Part shown: piece by piece, positions 9,293-17,171 of the stretch
How positions within the stretch are numbered: the first letter of the stretch is position 1
Layout of the letters: each line of letters starts with the position of its first letter
Assembly: GCF_000469585.1 (NCBI RefSeq)
Contig: NZ_AWNK01000001.1
Coordinates: 124,731 to 188,730 of the forward strand
Length of the DNA: 64,000 nt
Origin: Chrysiogenes arsenatis DSM 11915
GTDB taxonomy: Bacteria; Chrysiogenota; Chrysiogenetes; Chrysiogenales; Chrysiogenaceae
Direction: 5' to 3'
The notes under the pieces: model-generated
The model's input: the letters and a program-made list of their open reading frames with translations, nothing else
The model's database searches: none
Told to the model about the DNA's origin: nothing
Position numbers and translations under genes: made by a program

Positions 9293-9325
9293 AAAGGGCT
9301 CCCGCCGGGGCCATATCCCAAGTAA
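9293..9325 (+). pseudogene. Remnant of a second GT2 C-terminus (recombination scar)
   Basis: Directly after the GT2 stop at 9263, the bases 9293-9325 read K-GLPPGPYPK-stop, which matches the last residues of that GT2 (GLPEGPYPK-stop). Codon choice differs and is more GC-rich (CCG, GGG, CCC, AAG against CCT, CCG, AAA), like the downstream genes. No open frame continues upstream. The simplest reading is that an older paralog once sat immediately upstream of the gene at 9344 and was replaced by the AT-rich 5660-9263 block, leaving its last codons. The match is short, so the call is inference. Confidence 0.55.
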
Positions 9326-9343
9326 ACCAAGGAGGGTTGCACG

Positions 9344-9937
9344 ATGGAAACCTTTATCAAAACGTATTTTTCTCGTTTAGCAGACGTTTTAAGTGCACTG
9401 GACACCACCACGGTAGCCAGAATCATTCAGGTGTTCGAACAGGCTCATACAAAACAGGCTACAATTTATTTCGCAGGTAATGGCGGAAGCGCATCTACCG
9501 CATCTCACTTCGCAAATGATCTTGGAGTTGGCCTGAAATTGCGGAGTATACGCAGTTTTCATGTGCAAAGTCTGGCCGACAACCCCGCGGTCACTACCTC
9601 CATCGCTAATGACGTCGGCTACGACAATATTTTCTACGTACAGCTGCTGGACATTCTTCGCCCGGATGATGTTCTGGTTGCAATCTCCGCCAGTGGTAAC
9701 TCACCAAACATTATCAAAGCCGCAGAATATACCAAAAACATTGGTGCCACACTCATCGGGTGCACCGGATTTGACGGAGGAAAACTCAAAGATCTGGCAG
9801 ATATAAGTTTCCACATTCAGAGTGAAAAAGGTGAATATGGTCTTGTGGAGGATGTGCATATGATTCTGGATCACGCCATCTATTCGTATTACCTCTCGCT
9901 CAAAGAAGGTTCATCAACTCGCTATACCGTGCGATGA
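9344..9937 (+). CDS. SIS-domain sugar isomerase, phosphoheptose isomerase (GmhA)-like
   Basis: A 197-residue single SIS domain protein, close to GmhA length (about 190). Phosphosugar-binding motifs are FAGNGGSASTASHFANDLG near residues 44-62 and ISASGNSPNI near 115; the C-terminal helix reads GLVEDVHMILDHAI, where GmhA carries a catalytic His and Glu. GmhA turns sedoheptulose 7-phosphate into a heptose 7-phosphate. In E. coli GmhA the loop reads CGNGGSHCDAMHF, so this variant may use another phospho-ketose. AAGGAGGG upstream sets ATG 9344. It precedes the sugar-biosynthesis set, from which it is separated by the ATPase gene at 10016. Confidence 0.78.
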   Translation: METFIKTYFSRLADVLSALDTTTVARIIQVFEQAHTKQATIYFAGNGGSASTASHFANDLGVGLKLRSIRSFHVQSLADNPAVTTSIANDVGYDNIFYVQLLDILRPDDVLVAISASGNSPNIIKAAEYTKNIGATLIGCTGFDGGKLKDLADISFHIQSEKGEYGLVEDVHMILDHAIYSYYLSLKEGSSTRYTVR

Positions 9938-10015
9938 AGGATACTCAACCCACTCTATCTGGGGCAATCATACGGAACTGATAGGTCACTATGCACCAGC
10001 ATGAAAGGTTCATTT

Positions 10016-11599
10016 ATGCATAAATTCTTCAATACTGCTGGGCCGACTAAGGCAAATTTGCACTATCATATCAATCCACTGAGTCGCCTGAATTGGGATG
10101 AGATTCGTCTGCTTATCGATCAGCAGAAGTACTTCTTGCTCCATGCGCCACGGCAAACGGGGAAGACTTCAACGTTGCTAGAAATGATGCATAGATTGAA
10201 CCAAGAAGGGAAATACGTTTGCGCATATGCCAATATCGAGGGGGCACAGGCGGCACGGGGCAATGCTTCGGATGGTATTGCAGCGGCGTGTAGTGCGATT
10301 GCGCGGAGTATAGAAGATTATACTGGCAGTGTAGATGTCAATGTGTGGTGGACGCAGGAGGGACGGCAGCATCAATCGCAGGATCAGTTGACTCAGCTGC
10401 TACGATACTGGGCAAAGCATTCGCCAAAACCCACCATCCTCCTGCTCGACGAAGTTGATGCACTTATAGGCGACACATTGATTTCGCTGCTCAGGCAGAT
10501 TCGTGCGGGGTATGCGCAACGTCCAGAAGCGTTCCCGCAAGCGATGATTTTATGCGGTGTGCGCGATATTAAAGATTACCGTATTCATACTAAAGATCAG
10601 GAAATCATCACTGGCGGGAGTGCTTTTAATATTAAAGCCACGTCTTTGGTGATGGAGAGTTTTACGTTTGAAGAGTGCAAACAGCTCTATTGGGAACATA
10701 CCAAAGAGACGGGGCAGGTGTTTGACAAGGCGATTTTTCCAAAGCTTTGGAGCGATACGAAAGGGCAGCCGTGGTTAGTCAATGCGCTCGCGTACCAAAT
10801 GACATCAGAAAATCGCACGCTTCGCGACCGTTCAATAAAGATTGAATTTGAACATTACATGAAAGCACGCGAGGAGTTGATTCAGTCGCGGGCGACGCAT
10901 CTGGATCAGTTGACAGATAAGTTGCGTGAACAGCGGGTGTATAATGTTATTTCGGCGATTCTTTCGCAAGTTGATGCTAGCGACGCTCATTTTGATGACA
11001 GGGATTTGGAGTATGTTCAGGATTTAGGGCTGATTGTTCGCAAGCCGTTTGTGCATATATCAAACGATATTTATCAAGAAGTTATTCCGCGCGAGCTTAC
11101 GATTGCGAAACAGCAGTCGATTGTAGAACAGGATCTTGCCTGGTACTTGAACAGCGATAATACGATCAACTTTGCGAAACTGATGACGGCGTTTCAGCAG
11201 TTTTTCCGTGAAAATAGCGATTCTTGGATTGAGAGATTTGATTACAAAGAAGCCGGGCCGCAGTTGCTGTTGCAAGCGTTTCTGCAGCGTCTTATCAACG
11301 GTGGCGGGCGGATTAATCGTGAATACGCTTTGGGTCGCAAGCGAACTGACATATTTGTTGAATGGCCAACGTCTGATAAAGGTTTTTTTGGGCCGGTACA
11401 ACGGGTGGTATTGGAAACGAAGCTTTTGCGTGCGAATTTGGAAAAGACGATAGAAGAAGGTATTGCGCAGGTTTCGGAGTACGCACGGACGGTTGGTGCG
11501 GGCGAGATGCATTTGATCATTTTTGATAGGAAGTCTCGTGATTGGGAGCAGAAAATCTGGCACAAGCGGGTGGATGGGATTGATGTGTGGGGATGTTAG
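10016..11599 (+). CDS. AAA ATPase with C-terminal PD-(D/E)XK nuclease-like domain
   Basis: A 527-residue protein. Residues 15-300 form a P-loop ATPase: Walker A in APRQTGKTS (about 44-52), Walker B in ILLLDEVDAL (about 142-151). The C-terminal part has TDIFVEW (about 443) followed by VVLETKLL (about 463), the D-x(n)-E-x-K pattern of PD-(D/E)XK nucleases. This two-part architecture is common as multi-copy genes in bacterial genomes; its function is unclear, and defence or a mobile role has been proposed for relatives. AAAGG seven bases upstream supports ATG 10016 over 10001. It has no glycan role that I can see and interrupts the sugar set, so it probably arrived by insertion. Confidence 0.8.
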   Translation: MHKFFNTAGPTKANLHYHINPLSRLNWDEIRLLIDQQKYFLLHAPRQTGKTSTLLEMMHRLNQEGKYVCAYANIEGAQAARGNASDGIAAACSAIARSIEDYTGSVDVNVWWTQEGRQHQSQDQLTQLLRYWAKHSPKPTILLLDEVDALIGDTLISLLRQIRAGYAQRPEAFPQAMILCGVRDIKDYRIHTKDQEIITGGSAFNIKATSLVMESFTFEECKQLYWEHTKETGQVFDKAIFPKLWSDTKGQPWLVNALAYQMTSENRTLRDRSIKIEFEHYMKAREELIQSRATHLDQLTDKLREQRVYNVISAILSQVDASDAHFDDRDLEYVQDLGLIVRKPFVHISNDIYQEVIPRELTIAKQQSIVEQDLAWYLNSDNTINFAKLMTAFQQFFRENSDSWIERFDYKEAGPQLLLQAFLQRLINGGGRINREYALGRKRTDIFVEWPTSDKGFFGPVQRVVLETKLLRANLEKTIEEGIAQVSEYARTVGAGEMHLIIFDRKSRDWEQKIWHKRVDGIDVWGC

Positions 11600-11668
11600 G
11601 TTAACTTTGCTCTAAGATGCCCTTTTCCACTCGGGGCAAACGGGAAAAAGCATAATGAAGGACATACG

Positions 11669-12670
11669 ATGCTAAAAATGGGAATTGCTGGACTGGGCAA
11701 AATGGGTCAGATTCGTGCGGCAGAGATTGCAAAGTCAAAGACCTCTGAACTTAAGGCAGTATTTGATATTAATCCAAATGCTTCGGTAGGAAGTGCCGTC
11801 GAATGCCGTACCTTTGATGAATTGCTTGAGCAGGATATTGATGCCGTCTTTATCAGCACATACAATTACTGCGCAGCAGAATACACTATACAGGCACTCA
11901 AACGAGGCAAGCATGTCTTTTGCGAAAAGCCGCCAGCCATCAACGTGGCTCAACTACAAAAAGTCGTCGAAGCTGAACAGCAAACCGGTCTCGTACTCAA
12001 ATATGGCCTTAACCACCGCTTTCACTACTCCGTCATGGAAGCCAAAAAACGCATCGACCGAAACGACCTCGGTCGCATTCTGTGGATGCGTGGCGTGTAT
12101 GGAAAAGCGGGCAGTATTGATTATGACAAAAACTGGCGCAACTATAAACAATACAGCGGCGGCGGTATTTTAATTGACCAAGGGCTTCACATGCTCGATC
12201 TTATGCTCCATTTCTCAGGAAAGCCATTTACTAAGGTAAACAGTTTTGTTACAACGCTTTTCTGGAACATCGAGGCAGAAGATAATGCCTTTGCCATTAT
12301 GCAAACAGACGATCAAGTAACTGCCATGCTCCACTCTTCCGCCACACAGTGGCGTCACAAATTTCTGCTCGAGATATGCTGCGAAAATGGATACATCAAC
12401 CTTGACGGCATACTCTCTTCAACACGGAGTTACGCCCCTGAGAAACTTGTCATTGGTTACCGGGAGTTTGAGGATGTTACCCACGCGATGGGCAAACCAC
12501 GCGAGGAAACTATCTGGTTTGAGTATGACGACTCTTGGAAGCTTGAGCTGGCAGACTTCGAGCAGGCTATTCAGCAAAAAACATCGGTAACGCACGGCAG
12601 TAGTCGAGAAGCGATGGAAGCACTGGCACTCGTTGAAAAAATTTATGAACGATCGAGCATGTCTGAATGA
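11669..12670 (+). CDS. Gfo/Idh/MocA-family sugar dehydrogenase
   Basis: A 333-residue NAD(P)-dependent oxidoreductase. The N-terminal Rossmann motif is GIAGLGKMGQIRA (residues 5-17), the family motif is HVFCEKPPAI near 90, and the catalytic-region segment GGGILIDQGLHMLDLM lies near 168. Members oxidise or reduce hydroxyls of sugars, inositols and nucleotide sugars. AAGGACAT upstream supports the start. It overlaps the following dehydrogenase by 4 bp, starting a run of five tightly linked genes. I infer it oxidises an intermediate for, or made by, the cyclase at 14337; an inositol-type substrate is equally possible. Confidence 0.85.
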   Translation: MLKMGIAGLGKMGQIRAAEIAKSKTSELKAVFDINPNASVGSAVECRTFDELLEQDIDAVFISTYNYCAAEYTIQALKRGKHVFCEKPPAINVAQLQKVVEAEQQTGLVLKYGLNHRFHYSVMEAKKRIDRNDLGRILWMRGVYGKAGSIDYDKNWRNYKQYSGGGILIDQGLHMLDLMLHFSGKPFTKVNSFVTTLFWNIEAEDNAFAIMQTDDQVTAMLHSSATQWRHKFLLEICCENGYINLDGILSSTRSYAPEKLVIGYREFEDVTHAMGKPREETIWFEYDDSWKLELADFEQAIQQKTSVTHGSSREAMEALALVEKIYERSSMSE

Positions 12671-13599
12671 AACTTCCGTATACACTCGGCATCACATCCG
12701 CAGCGTTTGCAGGCCGCCAGGATCTGGTGGAAAAGGCAAGTGCCATCTTTGACAGAATGCACCTTGTCCCTCCAGTCGGACGACTACCAGAAAAAGATAT
12801 TATTGCCATGCTCCAGCATTGCGATGCCGCCATAGTTGGATTAGATAAGATTACACCCGCACTTTTGCAACAATGTCCTCGTGTAAAGGTTATTTCGAAG
12901 TTTGGCGTCGGTTTAGATAATATTGATGTCGCTGCGTGCGAACAACGAGGCGTCCGTGTGTTGGCAGCTTTTGGCGTAAATCGCCGTTCCGTTGCCGAAC
13001 TAACACTAAACTTTATGCTCTCGCTGATCAGGAACTGCTACCGGAGCGCAACATCGTTAAAAGCCGGTCAATGGGTCAAAAATGGTGGGCGATGCCTCAC
13101 CGAAAAAAAAATTGGCATAATCGGTGTCGGGAATATTGGCAAGGAAGTTATTCATCTTCTGCAACCATTTCAGTGCGAAATCCTTGCCAATGACATTCTT
13201 GACCTCGACGTGTACTATGCGGGCGTTGGGGCAAAGTCTGCAACCAAAGACGAAATTTTTCGCAGTTGCGATATTATCACGCTCCACACTCCCCTTACAC
13301 CGCAAACTCAACACATGGTTACACTCGATTCCCTTAAGCGCATGAAGAACGATGCCTTTCTCATCAATACCGCTCGCGGTGGTATCGTAAAGACAGAAGA
13401 CCTGAAGGAGGCACTTCGCCAACAGCTTATTGCAGGTGCGGCGCTAGATGTTTTTGAGGTTGAACCCTTCTATGACGACGAACTGTTAAACACGATGAAT
13501 GTTTTGTGCACCCCACACATTGGAGGCAACGCACAGGAAGCTGTTTTTGCTATGGGCGAGTCGGCACTCAACCTTTTGGTGAATCACTATGGAAGATAA
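12667..13599 (+). CDS. D-2-hydroxyacid dehydrogenase (phosphoglycerate dehydrogenase-like)
   Basis: A 310-residue NAD-dependent D-isomer-specific 2-hydroxyacid dehydrogenase. The NAD-binding motif is IGIIGVGNIGKEV near residue 145, the catalytic Arg lies in NTARGGIVKTEDL near 238, the Glu in DVFEVEPF near 266, and the His in CTPHIGGNAQEA near 283. It lacks the ACT domain of many SerA enzymes, and nothing here points to serine synthesis. It is embedded between a sugar dehydrogenase and an SDR with 4-bp and 11-bp overlaps, so its substrate is probably a 2-keto acid or keto-sugar of this pathway. Confidence 0.85.
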   Translation: MKLPYTLGITSAAFAGRQDLVEKASAIFDRMHLVPPVGRLPEKDIIAMLQHCDAAIVGLDKITPALLQQCPRVKVISKFGVGLDNIDVAACEQRGVRVLAAFGVNRRSVAELTLNFMLSLIRNCYRSATSLKAGQWVKNGGRCLTEKKIGIIGVGNIGKEVIHLLQPFQCEILANDILDLDVYYAGVGAKSATKDEIFRSCDIITLHTPLTPQTQHMVTLDSLKRMKNDAFLINTARGGIVKTEDLKEALRQQLIAGAALDVFEVEPFYDDELLNTMNVLCTPHIGGNAQEAVFAMGESALNLLVNHYGR

Positions 13600-14317
13600 T
13601 CGTTTGCCATCACTTCCGGTCGCACTTATCACCGGAGCCTCGCGCGGGATAGGGCGGGCGATAGCCGAGCAACTCTATGCTGATGGATTTACCATCTATG
13701 CAACGGCTACGTCTGTAAATTCGATCCCGCCTGAGATCTCTCACTGGAAGTGGTTTCTGGTAGACTTTAGCAACAGTATAAGTTTCCAGAACTTCCTTCG
13801 TGAACTCGACGCCCACGAGCCTGTTACCGCGCTGGTGAACAACGCCGGAATCAATCGCATCCATCCAATAGCACAGATTTCAGAGGCTGACTACGCTACC
13901 GTTTCAGCCGTCAATCTTGATGCACCATATTTTTTATCGCAACGGATTCTGCAACGTATGCCCTGCGGTGGCCGCATCGTCATGATCGCCTCAATCTGGT
14001 CAACCATCAGCAAGGCAAACCGCACACTGTACGCGACCACAAAATCGGCTTTGACCGGACTTACGCGCACATTAGCCGCTGAACTGGGTTCCCGCGCTAT
14101 TCTGGTGAACGCCGTTTCGCCAGGATTTACCCGCACAGAACTCACCCAGGCTTCGCTCAGCATTCAGGAGCAAGAAGCACTCGCGCAGCAAATCCCACTT
14201 GGCAGAATGGCAATGCCTCACGAAATTGCGCAACTGGTGAGCTTTCTTGTGAGTAACAAGAACAGCTACATCACCGGACAGAATATTGTCATTGACGGAG
14301 GATTTACCATTGTGTAA
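13589..14317 (+). CDS. Short-chain dehydrogenase/reductase (FabG-like)
   Basis: A 242-residue classical SDR. The cofactor motif is ITGASRGIGRAIA (residues 11-23), then NNAGI near 90, catalytic Ser in MIASIWS near 134, YATTKSA (Tyr-x-x-x-Lys) near 148, and the C-terminal GGF close. It overlaps the upstream gene by 11 bp. FabG itself is unlikely because no fatty-acid genes are adjacent; a ketoreduction on a sugar or cyclitol is the natural reading in this operon. Substrate unknown. Confidence 0.85.
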   Translation: MEDNRLPSLPVALITGASRGIGRAIAEQLYADGFTIYATATSVNSIPPEISHWKWFLVDFSNSISFQNFLRELDAHEPVTALVNNAGINRIHPIAQISEADYATVSAVNLDAPYFLSQRILQRMPCGGRIVMIASIWSTISKANRTLYATTKSALTGLTRTLAAELGSRAILVNAVSPGFTRTELTQASLSIQEQEALAQQIPLGRMAMPHEIAQLVSFLVSNKNSYITGQNIVIDGGFTIV

Positions 14318-14336
14318 CGCCGCCCACCCCAAGCAT

Positions 14337-15416
14337 ATGAAAATCCTCAGCTATAAAGGAGAATATGAGGTTCAGTTCGTCTCCGATATCCGCAACGCGC
14401 TGCAAACTCTCTTGCAACTAGGTGATGTGGTTCTTCTGGATATAAACGTTGCGGAAATTTACGCCGCGCGCTTCGATAACATTTTTGGCAACAACAAAGT
14501 GATTCTTATTTCACCGACAGAGAATCAAAAGAGTTACCAACAGGTTGAACCTCTCATTGCCGAGTTGCTCGCAGATAACTTCAAACGCAACTATCGCCTG
14601 ATTGCCATCGGTGGCGGAATAACACAGGACACCTGTTCGTTTATTGCATCCATTCTTTTCCGTGGTGTTGACTGGATATTCGTTCCGACTAATCTTCTGG
14701 CGCAGGCGGACAGCTGCATCGGTAGCAAAACGTCACTGAATTTCGCTCACTACAAAAACCAGCTCGGCGGCTTTCATCCGCCAAAGCTCATCTTATTGGA
14801 TACATGTTTCTTACAAACGCTGGATCAGCGCGAGATCCGCTCCGGCCTCGGCGAAATACTGCACTATTTTTTAATTTCCGGCTACGATGCAATGGAACGC
14901 TTTGAACGGGAATATTCCCGAGCTCTTCATGACACAGAAACGCTGCAAGGGCTCATACAACAAAGCCTTGGCATCAAAAAAACCATGATAGAGTGTGACG
15001 AATTTGATCGTGGCCCGCGAAACATTTTCAACTACGGACATTCATTCGGGCACGCTCTGGAAAGTTACACTGATTACGCCATCCCACACGGAATCGCGGT
15101 AAGTTTCGGTATGGACATCGCGAACGAAGTTTCTGTCGCGCTTGGCTTTATGGAAGCGCAGGAGGCAAGTGCCATGCGTAACGTAATTGAGAAAATCTGG
15201 TGGCCATGTGACTTTCCGGAAGTCGATCTGGATCGTTTTCTGGCCTTGCTGGGAAAAGATAAAAAAAATATTGGTACATCGTTACGTTTTGTGCTGTCGC
15301 GTGGCCCCGGCAAAATGTTTCTGCACAGCGTAGGTGATCAGGCTCTGTTGCGAGATATCCTTTCGAAAAAATTTACCTATTTCTTTAACGAGGCAAAAAA
15401 ACATGGACACCGGTAA
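14337..15416 (+). CDS. Dehydroquinate-synthase-like sugar phosphate cyclase, divergent
   Basis: A 359-residue member of the sugar phosphate cyclase superfamily. Matching motifs are GGGITQD (92-98; GGGVxGD in AroB), VPTNLLAQADSCIGSKTSLN, KNQLGGFHPP and SGLGEILHYF. The metal ligands are kept: Glu173, His235 (NYGHSFGHA) and His251 (PHGIAV). The lysine that follows the ligand Glu in AroB (EVIKYG) is His176 here, and GD has become QD. The family includes 3-dehydroquinate synthase, deoxyinosose synthase and sedoheptulose-7-phosphate cyclases. Context (GmhA-like isomerase, dehydrogenases, CMP-type cytidylyltransferase) argues against the shikimate pathway. ATG 14337 was chosen; TTG 14310, behind GGAGG, is an alternative. 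Confidence 0.75.
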   Translation: MKILSYKGEYEVQFVSDIRNALQTLLQLGDVVLLDINVAEIYAARFDNIFGNNKVILISPTENQKSYQQVEPLIAELLADNFKRNYRLIAIGGGITQDTCSFIASILFRGVDWIFVPTNLLAQADSCIGSKTSLNFAHYKNQLGGFHPPKLILLDTCFLQTLDQREIRSGLGEILHYFLISGYDAMERFEREYSRALHDTETLQGLIQQSLGIKKTMIECDEFDRGPRNIFNYGHSFGHALESYTDYAIPHGIAVSFGMDIANEVSVALGFMEAQEASAMRNVIEKIWWPCDFPEVDLDRFLALLGKDKKNIGTSLRFVLSRGPGKMFLHSVGDQALLRDILSKKFTYFFNEAKKHGHR

Positions 15417-16149
15417 AATCATTGCGCATATACCTGCACGGGGTGGCAGTAAACGTGTTCCGGCAAAAAACCTACGACTCCTTGCCGGCAAACCCATGAT
15501 CGCGTACGCCATTGAAGCAGCGCTCAAATGCTCGGAACTGCATGATGTGTATGTGAACACTGACTCTGATGACATCGAAAAACTCTCCCATTCTCTGAAC
15601 TGCCACGTCTATCGCCGCCCGGCGGAACTCGGATCTGACACCGCTTCTGGAGACGATTTCACAATTGACTTTATCAACGCCAAAGATCCCGACACGCTGG
15701 TTCTCATTAACCCGGTATGCCCACTGATTACGTCTGAAGATATCTCGCGCGCAATACAGGCGTATTCGCACAATGCTACGGTCGACACACTCATCAGTGG
15801 CACCGAAACACGTATGCAGACATTCTGCGATGGGGCCGCCATTAACATTGTACCCGACGGCCCACTGGCACCAACCCAAGACAACCCACCCGTATTTATC
15901 TGCAATTGGGCCATTGCGATATGGAATGCCAGGGTGTTCCGGGAACTCTATCAGGAATTTGGTGGCGGCTACTGCGGAAGGAACCGGCTTTTCTGGCCAA
16001 TGGATCCGTGGAGAGCCGTCAAGGTAAGTATTGAAAATGACTTTATAATGGCGGAAAAACTTTTGAGCGCTACACAGTGCCATACCACAGAAAACACTGA
16101 GAGTATTCGCTACTGGACACCGTCAATGAACAACTCCACATCAAAATGA
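15403..16149 (+). CDS. CMP-sugar synthetase-like cytidylyltransferase (NeuA family)
   Basis: A 248-residue nucleotidyltransferase. The N-terminal signature is IAHIPARGGSKRVPAKN (residues 7-23), followed by YVNTDSDDI near 48 and RPAEL; a metal-binding Asp region follows at WPMDPW near 204. Family members transfer CMP from CTP to 2-keto sugars such as sialic, legionaminic and pseudaminic acid. No NeuB-type condensing enzyme is seen nearby, so classic sialic acid synthesis is not supported. The start at 15403 sits 14 bp inside the cyclase gene behind GAGGC; the in-frame upstream extension reads like cyclase-antiphase sequence. It implies that the product of this set is CMP-activated. Confidence 0.82.
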   Translation: MDTGKIIAHIPARGGSKRVPAKNLRLLAGKPMIAYAIEAALKCSELHDVYVNTDSDDIEKLSHSLNCHVYRRPAELGSDTASGDDFTIDFINAKDPDTLVLINPVCPLITSEDISRAIQAYSHNATVDTLISGTETRMQTFCDGAAINIVPDGPLAPTQDNPPVFICNWAIAIWNARVFRELYQEFGGGYCGRNRLFWPMDPWRAVKVSIENDFIMAEKLLSATQCHTTENTESIRYWTPSMNNSTSK

Positions 16150-17171
16150 AAAATCAGAACTCTCCTTACGCCATATTCGGCACAGGACAGGCTGCAGAGC
16201 AGGCGCTTGCGTATGCAAATGCAAACGACCTGGTCGTCACGCACTATGTTGATGACTTGGCTGCGGGCATGCACCACGGGCTCGCCATACTGTCGTGGGA
16301 AAGCTTTCTACTCAGGCAGTTGGAATTTACCGCCCTGCTTATGGGTCGCCATCAAAGAGGTGAGGTGGCAAGCCGGGAGAATCTGATTATTCCCTTACTT
16401 CTTATAGATCAGAAGCTGGTCAATCCACCCACGTACAATACCATCGACAACATCCAAAAGCTCACTTCATTAAAGCAAAAGCATGCGGGGAAGCGCTGTT
16501 TCATCATTGGTAATGGCCCCAGCCTGACCGCGTCAGATCTGAGCTTGCTGAAAAATGAAATTACCTTTGCCTCAAACAAGATTTATCTGGTGTATCCGGA
16601 AACTGACTGGCGACCAACGTACTACTTTGTAGAGGATTACCTAGTCGCCAAAAACAATGCGCAAGTTATCAATTCCTTGCCGGGAGTAAAGTTTTTTGAA
16701 TTCTCGACGCTCGCCTTTCTTCGCGTCAGCAGCGCAACCTGCGTTTACCAATTTACTCATATTCCCACCAATACGGTTTTTTCACGCGACATCGTGAACG
16801 GCGTTACCCATGCACACACCGTAGTCGGGTCACAATTACAATTCGCTTATTATATGGGTTTCGCGGAAGCTATACTGCTGGGCGTTGATTTCGACTTTAT
16901 CATTCCCAATGGCAACTGTGGCAAACTCTTCGGCACCATTGACATACTGCGCAGCCAAGGGGAAAAAAACCACTTTCACCCCGACTACCGGCCTCTTGGT
17001 GAAGTCTGGAGCTATCCCAATTTGGAGAAACAACAACAATTCTTCAACGCAGTGCTGCCGTCACTCCCCGAACAGAGCTTCACCATACGCAACGCCTCGC
17101 GCTTTTCAAAGCTGACCTCTTTTCCCCGCTGTGACCTTGAAAGCCTTCTTCACGGATCAGCCCATGAGTGA
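16146..17171 (+). CDS. DUF115 / MptE-like protein with N-terminal Rossmann-like domain
   Basis: A 341-residue protein. Residues 1 to about 105 start YAIFGTGQAAEQALAYA and continue to HYVDDLAAG, the same GxGxx...DD module seen in the GT2 at 8139 and the FkbM protein at 18092. The DUF115 domain follows: CFIIGNGPSLTASDL near 120, NKIYLVYPETDWRPTYYFVEDYLVA, AHTVVGSQLQFAYYMGF and AILLGVDFDF. It is a paralog of the shorter gene at 7423. It overlaps the cytidylyltransferase by 4 bp and the next GT2 by 8 bp. Role inferred as glycan or glycoprotein sugar transfer. Confidence 0.8.
   Translation: MKNQNSPYAIFGTGQAAEQALAYANANDLVVTHYVDDLAAGMHHGLAILSWESFLLRQLEFTALLMGRHQRGEVASRENLIIPLLLIDQKLVNPPTYNTIDNIQKLTSLKQKHAGKRCFIIGNGPSLTASDLSLLKNEITFASNKIYLVYPETDWRPTYYFVEDYLVAKNNAQVINSLPGVKFFEFSTLAFLRVSSATCVYQFTHIPTNTVFSRDIVNGVTHAHTVVGSQLQFAYYMGFAEAILLGVDFDFIIPNGNCGKLFGTIDILRSQGEKNHFHPDYRPLGEVWSYPNLEKQQQFFNAVLPSLPEQSFTIRNASRFSKLTSFPRCDLESLLHGSAHE

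Noticed and set aside
9344-9937. Firm assignment as gmhA of LPS heptose synthesis
   Set aside because: The SIS domain is clear, but the substrate loop differs from E. coli GmhA and no hldE, gmhB or heptosyltransferase gene is near.
14337-15416. Housekeeping aroB (3-dehydroquinate synthase)
   Set aside because: The lysine after the ligand Glu is His, the GGGVxGD loop is changed, and the neighbours are sugar genes and not shikimate genes.
15403-16149. neuA of a sialic, legionaminic or pseudaminic acid pathway
   Set aside because: No NeuB-like condensing enzyme, epimerase or aminotransferase set is in the window; only the cytidylyltransferase family is supported.
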